A stretch of DNA of 64,000 bases from positions 2,396,676 to 2,460,675 of the forward strand of contig JAJEKV010000108.1 in NCBI GenBank assembly GCA_021234155.1, given 5' to 3'. Numbering within the stretch: position 1 is the stretch's first letter; every line of letters starts with the position of its first letter. Under the pieces are notes generated by a model. The model ran no database searches, was not told the origin of the DNA, and saw nothing but the letters and a program-made list of their open reading frames with translations. Shown here in pieces: positions 37,001-46,709 of the stretch. A program made the position numbers and the translations under genes. Source of the DNA: Isoetes taiwanensis. Its lineage: Eukaryota > Streptophyta > Lycopodiopsida > Isoetales > Isoetaceae.

Positions 37001-38173
37001 ATCATGATGCATTAGGCATTTGAAAGTCTAGAAAGAATGAATTGGTTGGTCAGAATAACGTCCATGCTTCTTCTGAATAACAAAAAATGCCACCACTATG
37101 CTAATGCATAGGACTATAAGGACCTCTATAAGGAGCTGAATTTGAGATTGTAAGGACCTCTTAAAAGGAGCTGTGTGAGGAATAACTATAGAGTCTTTTG
37201 AATATCACATACCTTCCCATGCGTGCGCATTATTTAGACAAAAAGAAGATAATGCGTGAGCATTATTTTGATTGAGAAACATCATGTACAGGTGCAATGA
37301 TGTATTTGCAAAAGATTCTTCCTATTATTCTAGATGTAGGATGTCATTTTGTGATATCCCAGAAGGTACAAACCTTTATATTGGCACAAGGTATGCTATT
37401 ATTAAGCTCATGAAAAAGAAAGGAAAACACGAACAGGACAAACAAAGTATTTTTAATGCTTTGCTGAGGAGAATGTAAGGCATACGAAGCCTGAACTCTG
37501 TGGTCCCAATAATAATATTATGTTTCACATGTATGATGGACATCATGCACTCGATTGGGCATGTAGACATAGTATAATTTGCCTTGGCACCCTAAAATAC
37601 CCAATTTATGTTATACGTAGGCACACATCTTAACGCCTAAACACATGTTTGGTAGATCGTTTCTATTTCCTTTTCTCTTTCTTTTGCATGAGTAGAAGTT
37701 CCTTTTGGTCCCACATGGGTACCAATGATAATCTAGGTCCTTAGCCATATAAGAAGGATGTTGAGCATGGACATAAACGTTGTCTACATTCCTATTCTTT
37801 ACAGGATCAATGTAAAAGTCTTACAAAGCTTTTTTAAGAAGAAATGCTGCAAGGCGCAAGATAATTTTAAGATTATGAGGAGCCGCTATAATTGAAGATG
37901 CTAGGCTATAAAACAAATTAACATTTTCAAGTTCTCAACTTACACTATCCCGGATTAATATGTACTCCAAATTAGGCCCAGCAACGCTGGGCACTTCCCT
38001 ATTGTTTTGATATTGTTTACATAATCCATGGAAAACATTGTTAAAGCTTTGAAAAGAAAAATTGTTGTTATAAGAAGTTACAAAAGTTGGTTTATTACTG
38101 CAAGCCCTTCTTATTGCGGCCAAAACATTTACAGGCTGAACATATGCCCAGCAACGCTGGGCACCGTTACTAG
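34008..38173 (+). mobile_element. Helitron H4, gene-capturing
   Basis: The 5' end is TCTTTTATTATAATGTTATTG at 34008, preceded by A. The 3' hairpin GCCCAGCAACGCTGGGC is at 38146-38162, followed by CTAG at 38170-38173 and then T. The 5' end is diverged from H1-H3 (TCTTATATTATAATG) but clearly related. A second, orphan copy of the 3' hairpin lies at 37977-37993 without CTAG. The element carries a phosphate-translocator fragment and repeated blocks; GGCTTTCCTCGATTCAA occurs at about 34128 and 35390. No Rep/helicase was seen. Confidence 0.8.
36141..36500 (+). pseudogene. Plastidic phosphate-translocator (TPT/PPT/GPT family) fragment in H4
   Basis: One exon ending at 36292 on a GTACAT donor encodes [20 protein letters not shown] then YNKQ. 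This is the first transmembrane segment and hallmark of plastid phosphate translocators, which exchange phosphorylated C3/C5/C6 compounds for phosphate across the inner envelope. The preceding acidic linker ([11 protein letters not shown]) is one base out of frame with it, indicating decay. A possible second exon starts at 36393 after TTTTGCAG but does not continue the family sequence convincingly. The transit peptide and later membrane segments are missing, as expected for a Helitron-captured fragment. Confidence 0.72.
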
Positions 38174-38704
38174 TGCTCTCGATGATGGTCTAGTTTCGGA
38201 GTATTTAAAGTTCATATTTCCAAATTTATCTATCCCTAGTGAGGGATCTTACAAAGCTCAATGAGAACACCACTTCACTGCCAACTTGTTTGTCTCATAG
38301 GACCCATCCTAGGAATGGTGATTTAGCTTCTGCTTCTGGACTGACATGATGTCATTAACGTTGTGGAAGTTGATATTTATTTTAGTGGCTCAATTTATTT
38401 TGTGACCTCATGTATAAACCCAAGGTATGCATTGGCATGATGAAAGTCAAAGGCATCCCCAGAGCATACTTGCTTGAAAAATGACTGTCGTGTAGGCTTA
38501 ATATTATTTTGGTGCATTTGGAGAGCAAGGTTTTGCTCCCTGCTGTTGTATCTGAAAATTGAATCTACATTTTATTTCATACAGTTTCAACAAATGGACA
38601 AAGTTTTATTTCTTAAAAATGGTGGTAGCGTTTAAAAATGGTAGACATTGCAGAAGCATCTTTACTTGTCTACGAAGGTTCAAATTATAACAAGGTTGCA
38701 AATT

Positions 38705-38752
38705 AAATGGGAGTGTTGCAGCACTCCTGTTTGAAAGATTCCTTTAGAAAAA
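38705..38752 (+). repeat. Left terminal inverted repeat with terminal hairpin
   Basis: AAATGGGAGTG-TTGCAG-CACTCCTGTTT forms a hairpin at the very end, followed by GAAAGATTCC and an A/T-rich tract. It aligns with the reverse complement of 3911-3958 almost base for base. Confidence 0.65.
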
Positions 38753-40488
38753 ACACGTCATTCTAAAAAGTGGGCTTTTTTAAGAAAGGTTTAATGTTTT
38801 AGGAGTATCAGTTTTTTTTTGGGCCTAGTTTTGGGGTATTTTTTGGACACGACTTTCGTTTTTGGAGTGAAGCACGTGAAAAATTGAGACATGAGTACAA
38901 AATTATTTGTAGGTGGATGTACAAAAAACACAAATTTAGTAAAAATAACAATAATAATTTCTTTACTGTTTTTTTGTTACATCAGTAATGGCAATCAATA
39001 ATAAATATCAGTAATTAACTACAGCAAAAGGTCCGTCAGAGATCTAAATTGTAGTCTTCTTCATTTTTCTTACTGCTTGGTCGGTTTGTATCTTCTCAAC
39101 GTTTTCTGGTCACTTAGGCTTCTCAGTGTCAGTAGTTGATTCCGGTATGGCAGCAAGAGCTACTTCTTTCAACTCTGCAAAAGTAGCTTCGTCATCTAAG
39201 GAGCTTGTAAAGGGAGGCTGTATTTCCGATGATATCATCTTAGCAAAATCAGAATTGGACTTTGCTCCCAACTCTTGATTCTCGTCTGGTAGAGTTGGTA
39301 AGGTAGAAAGTCTCATTTTAATGAAACTGACAGCCTCCTTATCAAATATCAATTGCTACACACGATTCTGGGCCCTTTTTTGATTACACAAGCAATAGTT
39401 GTACGAGCGAGCTTAAAATGCGTCGAGCACCCAATCTCGGGCGTGAGAACATGTCCGGAAGATGGTTAATCAACTTCGTGGCCCCGATGGTGATTCACTA
39501 TTCTTCCTTGTGCACTAGGGTCCCGCAGCGGCAAAAATCTGCTGGAAACTCCAACACGTTCGAAAAGTTCGACATCACTTTGTGTTGAAGTGTTCCATTG
39601 TACGTTTCCCATCAAAACTCCAATAAGCGACGTGGAGATATTCGACTTTACTCAACAGTCTAGGGCCTCCGCCATGGTAATTTATATTTGTTTCGTACCT
39701 TAAGAACAAAAGAAGAAAAGAGGATTTAAGTACAGCCGAAGGAAACGTATTCCGGAATAGAAACTCCTAACAATGCTCGCAGGTGTTACTAAAAGGAAAA
39801 GAACTTAAAACAAATATAAGGACATATGTATTCCAGAATAAGTGCGTACCAAACCATGTTTTCATAACCAGCTTGCGTAGGGAAACCAAAATGATTCTTA
39901 AAACCAGCTTCCACAAGGCCGGATTGCATGCTTGAGTGAAATACGATCAACCTCCAATGTTTTGCCGTGGTAATCTGTTTTATGCCATCAACGAAAGCAT
40001 TAAACTCAGAGTTTTTAAATGGATGGTCGTCGTAGCGGCTGTCTTTGAGCTTGAATCTATAAGGAAGGTCAGCTACTACCAAGGTGAAATCTTGGGGCTT
40101 TATTGTTTCGGCCAGTTTGGTGCAATCACCGTGTACTATACAATTCTTCACGCGCTGTCCTTACAAGATGCATGAATCCCTCCGGCAGGTCCTTATTTTT
40201 CTTTTTACTCTGCAAAAAAGATCGTCCTTGTAACACGAGAAACAAAAAAGCAAAAAACGCCTCAGCATACCCAGCCTTCAAAATTGGGAGCGTATTGAAT
40301 TATCCTTTCGTCCGAGGTTGCGATGGGGTAAAGTTCTTTACATCTGTTCCAACTGTCAACTTAAGTTGTTCCATCAAGCATGTTTGCCATGTGATGACAT
40401 TTTTTTGGCTGTAAAACAAATCCACAATAGAAGAAAGTTAACTAAGAAGGAAAACATAAAGAAGAAACGCTTCTCAAAGTTTGTAGAC

Positions 40489-40682
40489 AAAGTGTATTCC
40501 GGAATACACTTTAGCTTAAACGTGTCAGGCAAAGTGTATTCCAGAATACACATTAACTCACACACACTGTGAGCCAAAGTGTATTCCGGAATACACTTTG
40601 GCTTAAACGTGTCAGGCAAGTGTATTCCGGAATACACTTTGGCTCACACGTTAAAGCCAAAGTGTATTCCGGAATACACTAC
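40489..40682. repeat. Palindrome array B (five copies, 42-bp period), in a methyltransferase intron
   Basis: Copies of GTGTATTCCGGAATACAC are centred at about 40500, 40542, 40587, 40628 and 40670; spacings are 42, 45, 41 and 42 bp. Flanking GCCAAA/TTTGGC extends several to about 30-bp palindromes. The array lies inside the intron bounded by donor GTAAGA (40726) and an acceptor ending at 40409 on the minus strand. Single further copies lie at about 39746, 39831 and 41001, also in predicted introns. Confidence 0.92.
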
Positions 40683-42545
40683 GTCCAACATAAGAAAAAC
40701 GGAAAAAAATGTTCTGTAGTTCTTACTTGTGCAACTCCTTGGACATTTCTTTGAGCGTGAATTCTTTGTCCACAACCTTCTGCAGTAGCCTTTCGAGTAT
40801 GTCAAGGTCTGTAAAGCCCTGCATTTCTCTCCACACAGTTATGGTCATTTCCTTCTTAGGGACGTCAGATCCCTTTTTCTTTTCGGCTGTCTTTCCTTTA
40901 CTTTTCAGTTCACCACATTCAAACATGCTAAATGTTTCGTTTTGCAGGTCCCATATCTGCAGTAGTAAGCGATGTTAGTGGGAGGGTTTCAGGCGTATTC
41001 CAGAATACAGAAGAAACTTACTCTGCTGTCTCTGAAGGCTAGTTGAAACCAGTTGTCATGTGGTATGAGAGACTGCCTTTTGTTAGTCTCGTCGTACTTG
41101 AGGCAGCACTCCACAGCACACGCTTATCCAGTTCAAGAGAGTTTGCTGGTTTCTTTAAATCTTCTCCATATTTTTCTTTAAATATAATGTACTCCCTATG
41201 CATGAACCTGATTTTGTCAACGAAGCTCATTTTAAGCTTATATTCGTTGTCAGCATTATGCGTGTTGGCAACGATCTTCGCTTCTTCATCTGTCAGGACG
41301 CAGTAAACAGCGCAGAGCACAGAGAGATATCTCGGATTATTTTTCTCCTTGTACAACTGCCTCCTTTCTTTAAAACTGTGGTTACCCCCAAGGACATAGT
41401 GCCGTAGTCCTTGGGGTCCATGCATTGCGTTCTGTCAACAAGAACGACGATTGGAGCAACGTGGGCATTGGGATTGCTCCTTATTCTATCCTTCAAGTTT
41501 CTTAAGTGGTCGGCATATATTTTCCGAACCTGAAGGGGGCGTTCACCATCTTCATTTTTCGGTGGCAACCTCATGGAAGTTACTGGCAAGTAAATCACAC
41601 CTTGCACATGTTTTTTTTTTGTTTATTTCTTCCATCCTCTCCGATGTTTTGTCGACCTTCTTTTCCTTAATGGCAACCCCGGGTGCCTTGCCCTTTCCCT
41701 TCTTCTTCTTTGGCTGCTCCTCAGGAATTTCCTGTACCACTTTGCGTTTTTTCGGCTCTTTTGCTGCAACAGTGCCTCTTGGCCGGGTCAATCTTTGATG
41801 CTCCTCTGATGTACTGGGACTTCCGTCGTCTTCTTCCTGACTGGAGCCACTACCGGCATTGTCCTCCACCACTCTCTCATCTTCGGAGGCGCTGTGTGCA
41901 AAATCCTCGCTTTGTGTGGCTTGCACTCTGTTTATGATTCCCCACAACCTCAGCTTGTTTATGTAATGCGTCATGTACTTGTACAAAGCTGAAGGTGTGA
42001 CTCTACCAAGCCTAAAATATCCCTGGTCCACAACAATATATCCTTGGGATGTCTTGAACGAGAGCCTTCCCTGTTGTCCTGACTGCCCGGCCACTTCAGA
42101 AACCGCTCTAATTACTCCCATGCAAATAAAGTCGGAGTCAGTGTAGAGCTTTCCTCCAGGACTGTTACAAACGTTGAGGAAAGTAAGTGTGCTGTACTTT
42201 CCTCCAGTTCCCCTTGTGATAAACCATTGTGTCTGAAAATTTTCGTACACGGTGGGTTCTTCTGTGGGTGGTACATTTGCCTGTGGGTGTGGCTTTATCC
42301 TTAACTTTAAAGGCTTCTTTGAAGCTTTCTTGCTACCATCGTGTCTGTAACATATTTAAGACAAAACCCAAATTTAGAGGATAAAAACAACACAAAAACG
42401 TATTCTGAAATAACAATTAAACTTTTTTTTACCAAAACAACACACATTTAAGCCCCTCTAAAAGGTTTTTTTATCGTCTAGGAAGTGTTGAAAACAAGCT
42501 ACTTTTTCTTAGATTTGCAACATTGTTACAAAAAACCACCTAAAT

Positions 42546-42766
42546 TGTATTCCGGAATACACTTCGGCCTTCGTGTGTAGGCCAAAGTGTATTCCGGAAT
42601 ACACTTTGGGTTACACACGAAAACCAAAGTGTATTCCGGAATACACTTTGGCCTTCGTGCGTAAGCCAAAGTGTATTCCGGCTTTGGCTTATACACGAAG
42701 GCCAAAGTGTATTCCGGAATACACTTTGGCCTTCAAAAGAAAGCCGAAACCTATTCCGGAATAAGA
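42546..42766. repeat. Palindrome array C (six sites, 42-bp period), in intron 1
   Basis: Sites are centred at about 42553, 42595, 42637, 42679 (right half lost), 42715 and 42757; spacings are 42, 42, 42, 36 and 42 bp, with the 36 explained by the deletion in the broken fourth site. Linkers are themselves partly complementary (GGCCTTCGTGTGTAGGCC). The array lies in intron 1 of the methyltransferase gene (42345-42807) and between the two divergent genes. Further single copies lie at about 43001 and 43072 upstream of the plus-strand genes. Confidence 0.93.
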
Positions 42767-43146
42767 AACACACTAAGAAATGATTGTACGTTGTACTTTT
42801 TACTCACCTGTCCATGTCTTCTCTGCCTAATCGAATCTGATCTCGAATATAATATTCGAGGCGCTGGCACTGGCGACTTGAGCTCAGAGACTGGAATATG
42901 CAACTGAGGGCGCCATTATTTCCTTTTAAAGGTATCCCTTTTGTCTTGCTCATATTCTATGTGAAGTGGAATACGTTTAGCTTTACTGTTCTAGTCCAGT
43001 GTATTCCGGAATAGCTTTTAGTTTGCCTTTTACTTATTTGTTACAGCAACGTCCACTTGTACTACGTGTACTTGTATTCGAGAATAAGAAAAGGTCTGCA
43101 ATCTAGAAAGTTTCTCTAACCTCTACACTATTTCGCAGTTGTCAAG

Positions 43147-43989
43147 ATGACGAACCGCTTCGTGAACAAACTTCCAGCACCTTTTGTTGTCTCAAGCTCG
43201 TCTAGTTCTGAAGAAACGCTTGGGAGCAACGCCTTTTCTTCAGAAGACCGGCATTCTCCGACGCCTACCTCTACAACATCGTTGTTGCTTTCCCAAAACA
43301 CTCCTAGTCCAGCACGTAACAGACTACCACCACCCTTCCAACCGTCACCAAGTCCAATAGATGGTGCACTGGCATCTCCTTCCAAAGCATCACCTCCAGT
43401 TCGGAGCATGCTGCCACCACCCTTCGTTCCGTCCCCCGGACCTACAGAGGCTCCACCACAACGAGTACTCAAGAACAAGCTACCCCCACCGTTTGTAGTT
43501 TCACCCCCTTCGTGCAAGTACACAAGGAACACAGAAGACTGTGAGATTCACGACAATTTCTGTCCCCAGGACTTCACTACAAATGAAGACGATGCTGCAG
43601 CATGTACTCCTTGTAATACAATGGTTGTGACACATGGGTTTGCAGAATTCCAGTCCGCTCTAAAGGACATGTTTGCAAGAACTCCTTCTCAGGAGGGTAC
43701 AAGAACTGCTGCAGCCACAACCTCTTATGGGCCATCACCATCCTTTAACACTGTGCTACCGCCTTTTCCGGGAACAACTTCACGTGGCCTGTTTTCCTCT
43801 ACAAGCACACCACTCAGGACTGAGGAAGTTACCCCTAGAGTAGAAGTTTCATCAGAAGATGAAGACACCAACGAGGAACAACGGGATTATATGTTCTCCA
43901 GCCAATCTTCAAAGAAATTTAAGGTGGACTTTACTTTGAGAGCATGCTCCTCTGTAAGAAGAAGAAACCTTATGGATGAACACAAATGA
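43147..43989 (+). CDS. Proline-rich ORF1 of the transposon (280 aa)
   Basis: A 280-codon ORF starts MTNRFVNKLPAPFVV. It is low-complexity and rich in Ser/Pro/Thr, and has a recurring motif of the type LPPPFxxSPSP: KLPAPFVVS, RLPPPFQPS, MLPPPFVPS, KLPPPFVVS and VLPPFPG. The C-terminal third is acidic then basic, ending SSVRRRNLMDEHK. No catalytic domain is apparent; it is probably intrinsically disordered. Its stop overlaps the start of the transposase frame as ATGA at 43986-43989. It could be a separate protein, or the disordered N-terminus of the transposase made by frameshift, reinitiation or an unrecognised intron. The frame is intact with no stops. Confidence 0.6.
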   Translation: MTNRFVNKLPAPFVVSSSSSSEETLGSNAFSSEDRHSPTPTSTTSLLLSQNTPSPARNRLPPPFQPSPSPIDGALASPSKASPPVRSMLPPPFVPSPGPTEAPPQRVLKNKLPPPFVVSPPSCKYTRNTEDCEIHDNFCPQDFTTNEDDAAACTPCNTMVVTHGFAEFQSALKDMFARTPSQEGTRTAAATTSYGPSPSFNTVLPPFPGTTSRGLFSSTSTPLRTEEVTPRVEVSSEDEDTNEEQRDYMFSSQSSKKFKVDFTLRACSSVRRRNLMDEHK

Positions 43990-46350
43990 GGAGACTCTTG
44001 AGAACTAAATGCTGCTCATTGGGTTGCATCAACAGATTTAACATGGCTAAATTACGAGCAGTTAGAGACAACTACAGTTCAATGACATTGGCTGACCAGA
44101 ATGCCTACTTAGCTTACCATGTAAGACCAGACCGCAACACATTCTTGCACTACATCAACCGTGAACAAGTCTGCCAAAAATGCTTCATGGTTATCCACTG
44201 TTTAGGGTCCACAAGAATGTCTCGAATACACAAAAGACTGGACAAAAATCTAGCAATTGGTTATCATTGTGGTCCAAGAAGAGTTGTGACCATGCATGCC
44301 CTAGCTGCTGTGACATGGATGGAGAAATGTTTTAGAGAGACATGTGAGAAGTTGCCTAATAGCAACATGTATCATCTGACAGACAATATTACAAAAAAGG
44401 ATGTCTTCAAAGAATACAAAGAGACTTGCATTCAGTGTCAGCACATCTCTTACTCACACTTCACTAGACTGTGGAAAAGTGAATTTGGCCTGGTAAAAAT
44501 TCCAAGAAGACATAGAATGTCTGTTTGCTCAAGATGTGCAGAATTAAAAAGTCAACGAGAAACTGCAAAGACAGAGGTCGAAAGAAGTAAGCTCAAGCTC
44601 TCCAACCTCTCACTTGTTAAAAACAAAATATTTTAACCTGATTTCTTTTACAGATATTGTGCAACAGAATCTTGCCAGACATCGTGAACAACAAGCAGCA
44701 GAGAGAAGAAAGCTGGCCAAGCACAGAAAAAAAGCTCTCGAACGTCCATTGCAATATATGTCTATTGTAATTGATGGAATGGATAAAAAAAAGACAACTC
44801 TACCCCATTTCCTAAATATTCCAAAAGATGTGATAGAGGAATGTTTTGTTAAAGTCCACCTTGTAGGAGCCATGGTCTTCAAAGGAAGTCTAAAGTGCAA
44901 AGTATTTTTGACGTATCCAAACTTGCATGGTGACCCGAACCTGACAATTACAATTCTTAACAAGGTCCTGTGCGAGCAAGAGCAACTACCACCAGTGCTC
45001 TACCTGCAACTTGATAACACTACAAGAGAGAACAAGAATCAAACACTCTTTGCTTATTGTGCTATGCTAGTGGAGCTAAGGATCTTCAGAAAAGTAAAGC
45101 TCGGATTTTTACTTGTGGGGCACACCCATGATCAGATTGACCAGATGTTCAGCAGATTTTCTGTGCGCCTTAGAAGGAAGAAAGCTTTTTGTCTTCCTAC
45201 TTTAGTTCGAATCATTGAAGATTCTTACACTCCTGTCCCAGTGGTCGAGCTTCTTCAAGAGACTGCTGACTTTAGAGAGTTTGTTTTTCCTCAATGTTCA
45301 GATAGAGAACTAGCTATGAACAAGTTGAATGATCTTACCTTTCAACATCACATTAAGTTCTACTTGAAGGATGGACAAAGCTTCTTACAGGGGAAGAAGT
45401 ACACCACAACTAAGGATTGGAGTCCACCAGAGGGATTGCACTTCCTTAAATTTGTTCCAGACCATTGCTTCATAGAGCGTGCTGAGCAACTTCCTCTCAA
45501 AAATCCTAAGGAGTCCAAGCAGAAGAAAAGTACCCCATTGACATCCTTAAAAGCCATTGAAAGTGGCATTTCCTCGGGCTTCAAGTACTTCTCGGAAGAA
45601 GATCAGATGTGGTGGAGAAATTTTTTTCTTGACCAGAAGGATGTCTTGGAACATTCAACTCTAAGACAGTTGCAAGAACTATTTCAATGGCCTGACACCT
45701 TCCATCAACCCCAGAACCAGGCAGGTCCAAGCAATGCTACAATAGCACCTGCAGCAGAGGAAGAAGAGGACCGAGTCATGTACCTCGGACCAAGACGTAG
45801 GAATGAGCCTCAAGGCAATATCACAGAAATAGCTAAAGGTATGCTGATTGCTCTTCCAACTGAGGAAGATGACAAAGGTCGGCCTTTTTGGATAGCAAAA
45901 GTTCTTGATACAGTCAAAGAGGAAGGCTTAGTAACTAAACTCAAGATTCACTGGCTGGCCACACGTTCAGAAAATGCTTTTGAAGGTAGGTATGAGTTAG
46001 AAATGAGAACTCAAGGAAAGGGGAGGAAGTCTAAGAAAGTGGGTTGTAGGGACGAGCTGAACTTAAATGATGTCACTATATTATGCTACGATTTCAAATT
46101 GAAATCTGACAATCGTCTGCGCCAGAGAACTATCAATTTGCTTAAAAAGGCTTGTAATTACGAGGAAGAGGATGAAGAAAGGAGTGGTGGTGGCAATGCT
46201 TCACCATCTGTTGATAGTGACGAGGAAGACAACTCAAGCACTTCCTCGAGTGACAGTGAAAGAAGTGAAGGAGATGAGGATGGCATAAATGAACATGATG
46301 ACGTCCTGGATCCCTCCTTCATCACTCCTCACACTTTTGCACATAATTGA
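43986..46350 (+). CDS. DDE-like transposase, two exons, 765 aa (DUF7869-type core)
   Basis: Exon 1 (43986-44586) and exon 2 (44654-46350) are joined by a 67-bp intron (GTAAGC...TTTTACAG) and stay in frame. The N-terminus has CCSLGCINRF and a VCQKCFMVIHCLGSTRMSRI block, then CSRCAEL, suggesting zinc-binding and DNA-binding parts. The core has three acidic motifs in RNase H-fold order: SIVIDGMDKKKT (D241), YLQLDNTTRENKN (D321) and GHTHDQIDQMFS (D360/D363). This matches, from memory, the family I know as DUF7869. That these are the catalytic acidic residues is inference. Residues about 595-680 (FWIAKVLDT...KIHWLATRSENAFEGRY) look like a small beta-barrel reader such as Tudor/chromo/BAH. The C-terminus is acidic and serine-rich. 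The frame is undamaged, unlike the neighbouring methyltransferase. Confidence 0.7.
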
Positions 46351-46647
46351 GTCTTAGAAAAAGACTGTAAATTTTGCATGTGAATATGAAGATTTTATCT
46401 TCAAATTTTGAGAAAACTACAATATCAGTTACAGATTTTACTTCAATTTCTTGTTAAATATTTTATCCTTTGAAATTAGAGTTTCTCTTTAAAAACATAC
46501 TCAAGAACATTCTACTTGCTCTGAAAAGTGTCACTTTAAAAAAGTCAATTCTTTCGTTCCACAAAAAATCTAGTCATTTGGGAGAGGGGGGTCAAAATTG
46601 AATTTCATGCAACTTTTTTTTACCTCATTTTACTCCCTTTTTTTGTT

Positions 46648-46709
46648 AAAAAAAGGGAATCTTTTAGGAATATTCCTTTTGCTCTCGTTTCAATGATTTG
46701 CTCCCGTTT
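46648..46709 (-). repeat. Right terminal inverted repeat
   Basis: Read on the minus strand this is AAACGGGAGCAAATCATTG, then AAACGAGAGCAA (an internal direct copy of the terminal motif), then GGAATATTCC and AAAAGATTCCC. It shares AAAYGGGAG and AGATTCC with the left end but lacks the terminal hairpin, having a direct repeat instead. Confidence 0.55.

Larger units (their letters stand above)
33229..38318 (+). mobile_element. Terminal-hairpin repeat element, unit 2 (about 0.92 kb, split by Helitron H4)
   Basis: This starts immediately after unit 1 with the same hairpin and 165-bp head, and ends with the same 38-bp tail (GCCAACTTGTTTGTCTCATA...CCTAGGAATG). Helitron H4 (34008-38173) lies inside it; without H4 the unit is about 924 bp. 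Units 1 and 2 therefore stand head to tail and share only their ends, as expected for two members of one non-autonomous family. Confidence 0.55.
39110..42815 (-). pseudogene. ParB-like domain / beta-class DNA methyltransferase fusion, intron-containing, frame-broken
   Basis: The model starts at ATG 42815 (8-nt exon ATGGACAG, donor GTGAGT) and joins exon 2 at 42344 to give MDRHDGSKKASKK. Exon 2 encodes a domain with GGKYSTLTFLNV, an acidic region and a basic nuclear-signal-like stretch (KKKKGKGK). After a 10-A run, in another frame, comes a ParB-like block: GVIYLPVTSMRLPP, HVAPIVVLVDR and YVLGGNHSFKER, where GGNH matches the ParB xGxxR/GNHR box. Helical exons follow. A methyltransferase exon (40151-39850) has CIVHGDCTKL and VVADLPYRFKL, a DPPY-type motif IV. 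A later block has DWVLDAF and IFDKEAVSFIKMRL, like motif I and its following helix. Motif order IV before I is that of beta-class N6-adenine/N4-cytosine enzymes. About four indels and one stop break this copy. Confidence 0.6.
38705..46709. mobile_element. ParB-methyltransferase/DDE-like DNA transposon, complete element
   Basis: The left end is AAATGGGAG at 38705, inside TTAAATGGGAG. The right end is CTCCCGTTT at 46701-46709, inside CTCCCGTTTAA. The two ends are inverted copies and share an inner GATTCC motif (38739 and, inverted, about 46655). TTAA overlaps both termini and may be the target duplication. Between the ends lie two divergent transcription units: a plus-strand proline-rich ORF plus a spliced DDE-like transposase, and a minus-strand ParB-like/DNA methyltransferase gene. 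Palindrome arrays lie between and within them. A relict end occurs at 3.3-3.96 kb. I do not recognise a named superfamily with this gene pair. Confidence 0.6.

Noticed and set aside
42546-42766. CRISPR-like repeat-spacer appearance of the palindrome arrays
   Set aside because: The units are palindromes in intron-containing eukaryotic DNA, the spacers are similar to each other, and there are no cas genes.
39110-42815. Bacterial or phage contamination as the source of the ParB-methylase gene
   Set aside because: The gene has GT-AG introns, lies inside the element with the spliced transposase, and continues into plant sequence on both sides.
43953-43990. Intron joining ORF1 to the transposase
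   Set aside because: The only nearby donor-acceptor pairs give about 38 bp, too short for a plant intron, or delete the conserved CCSLGC segment.
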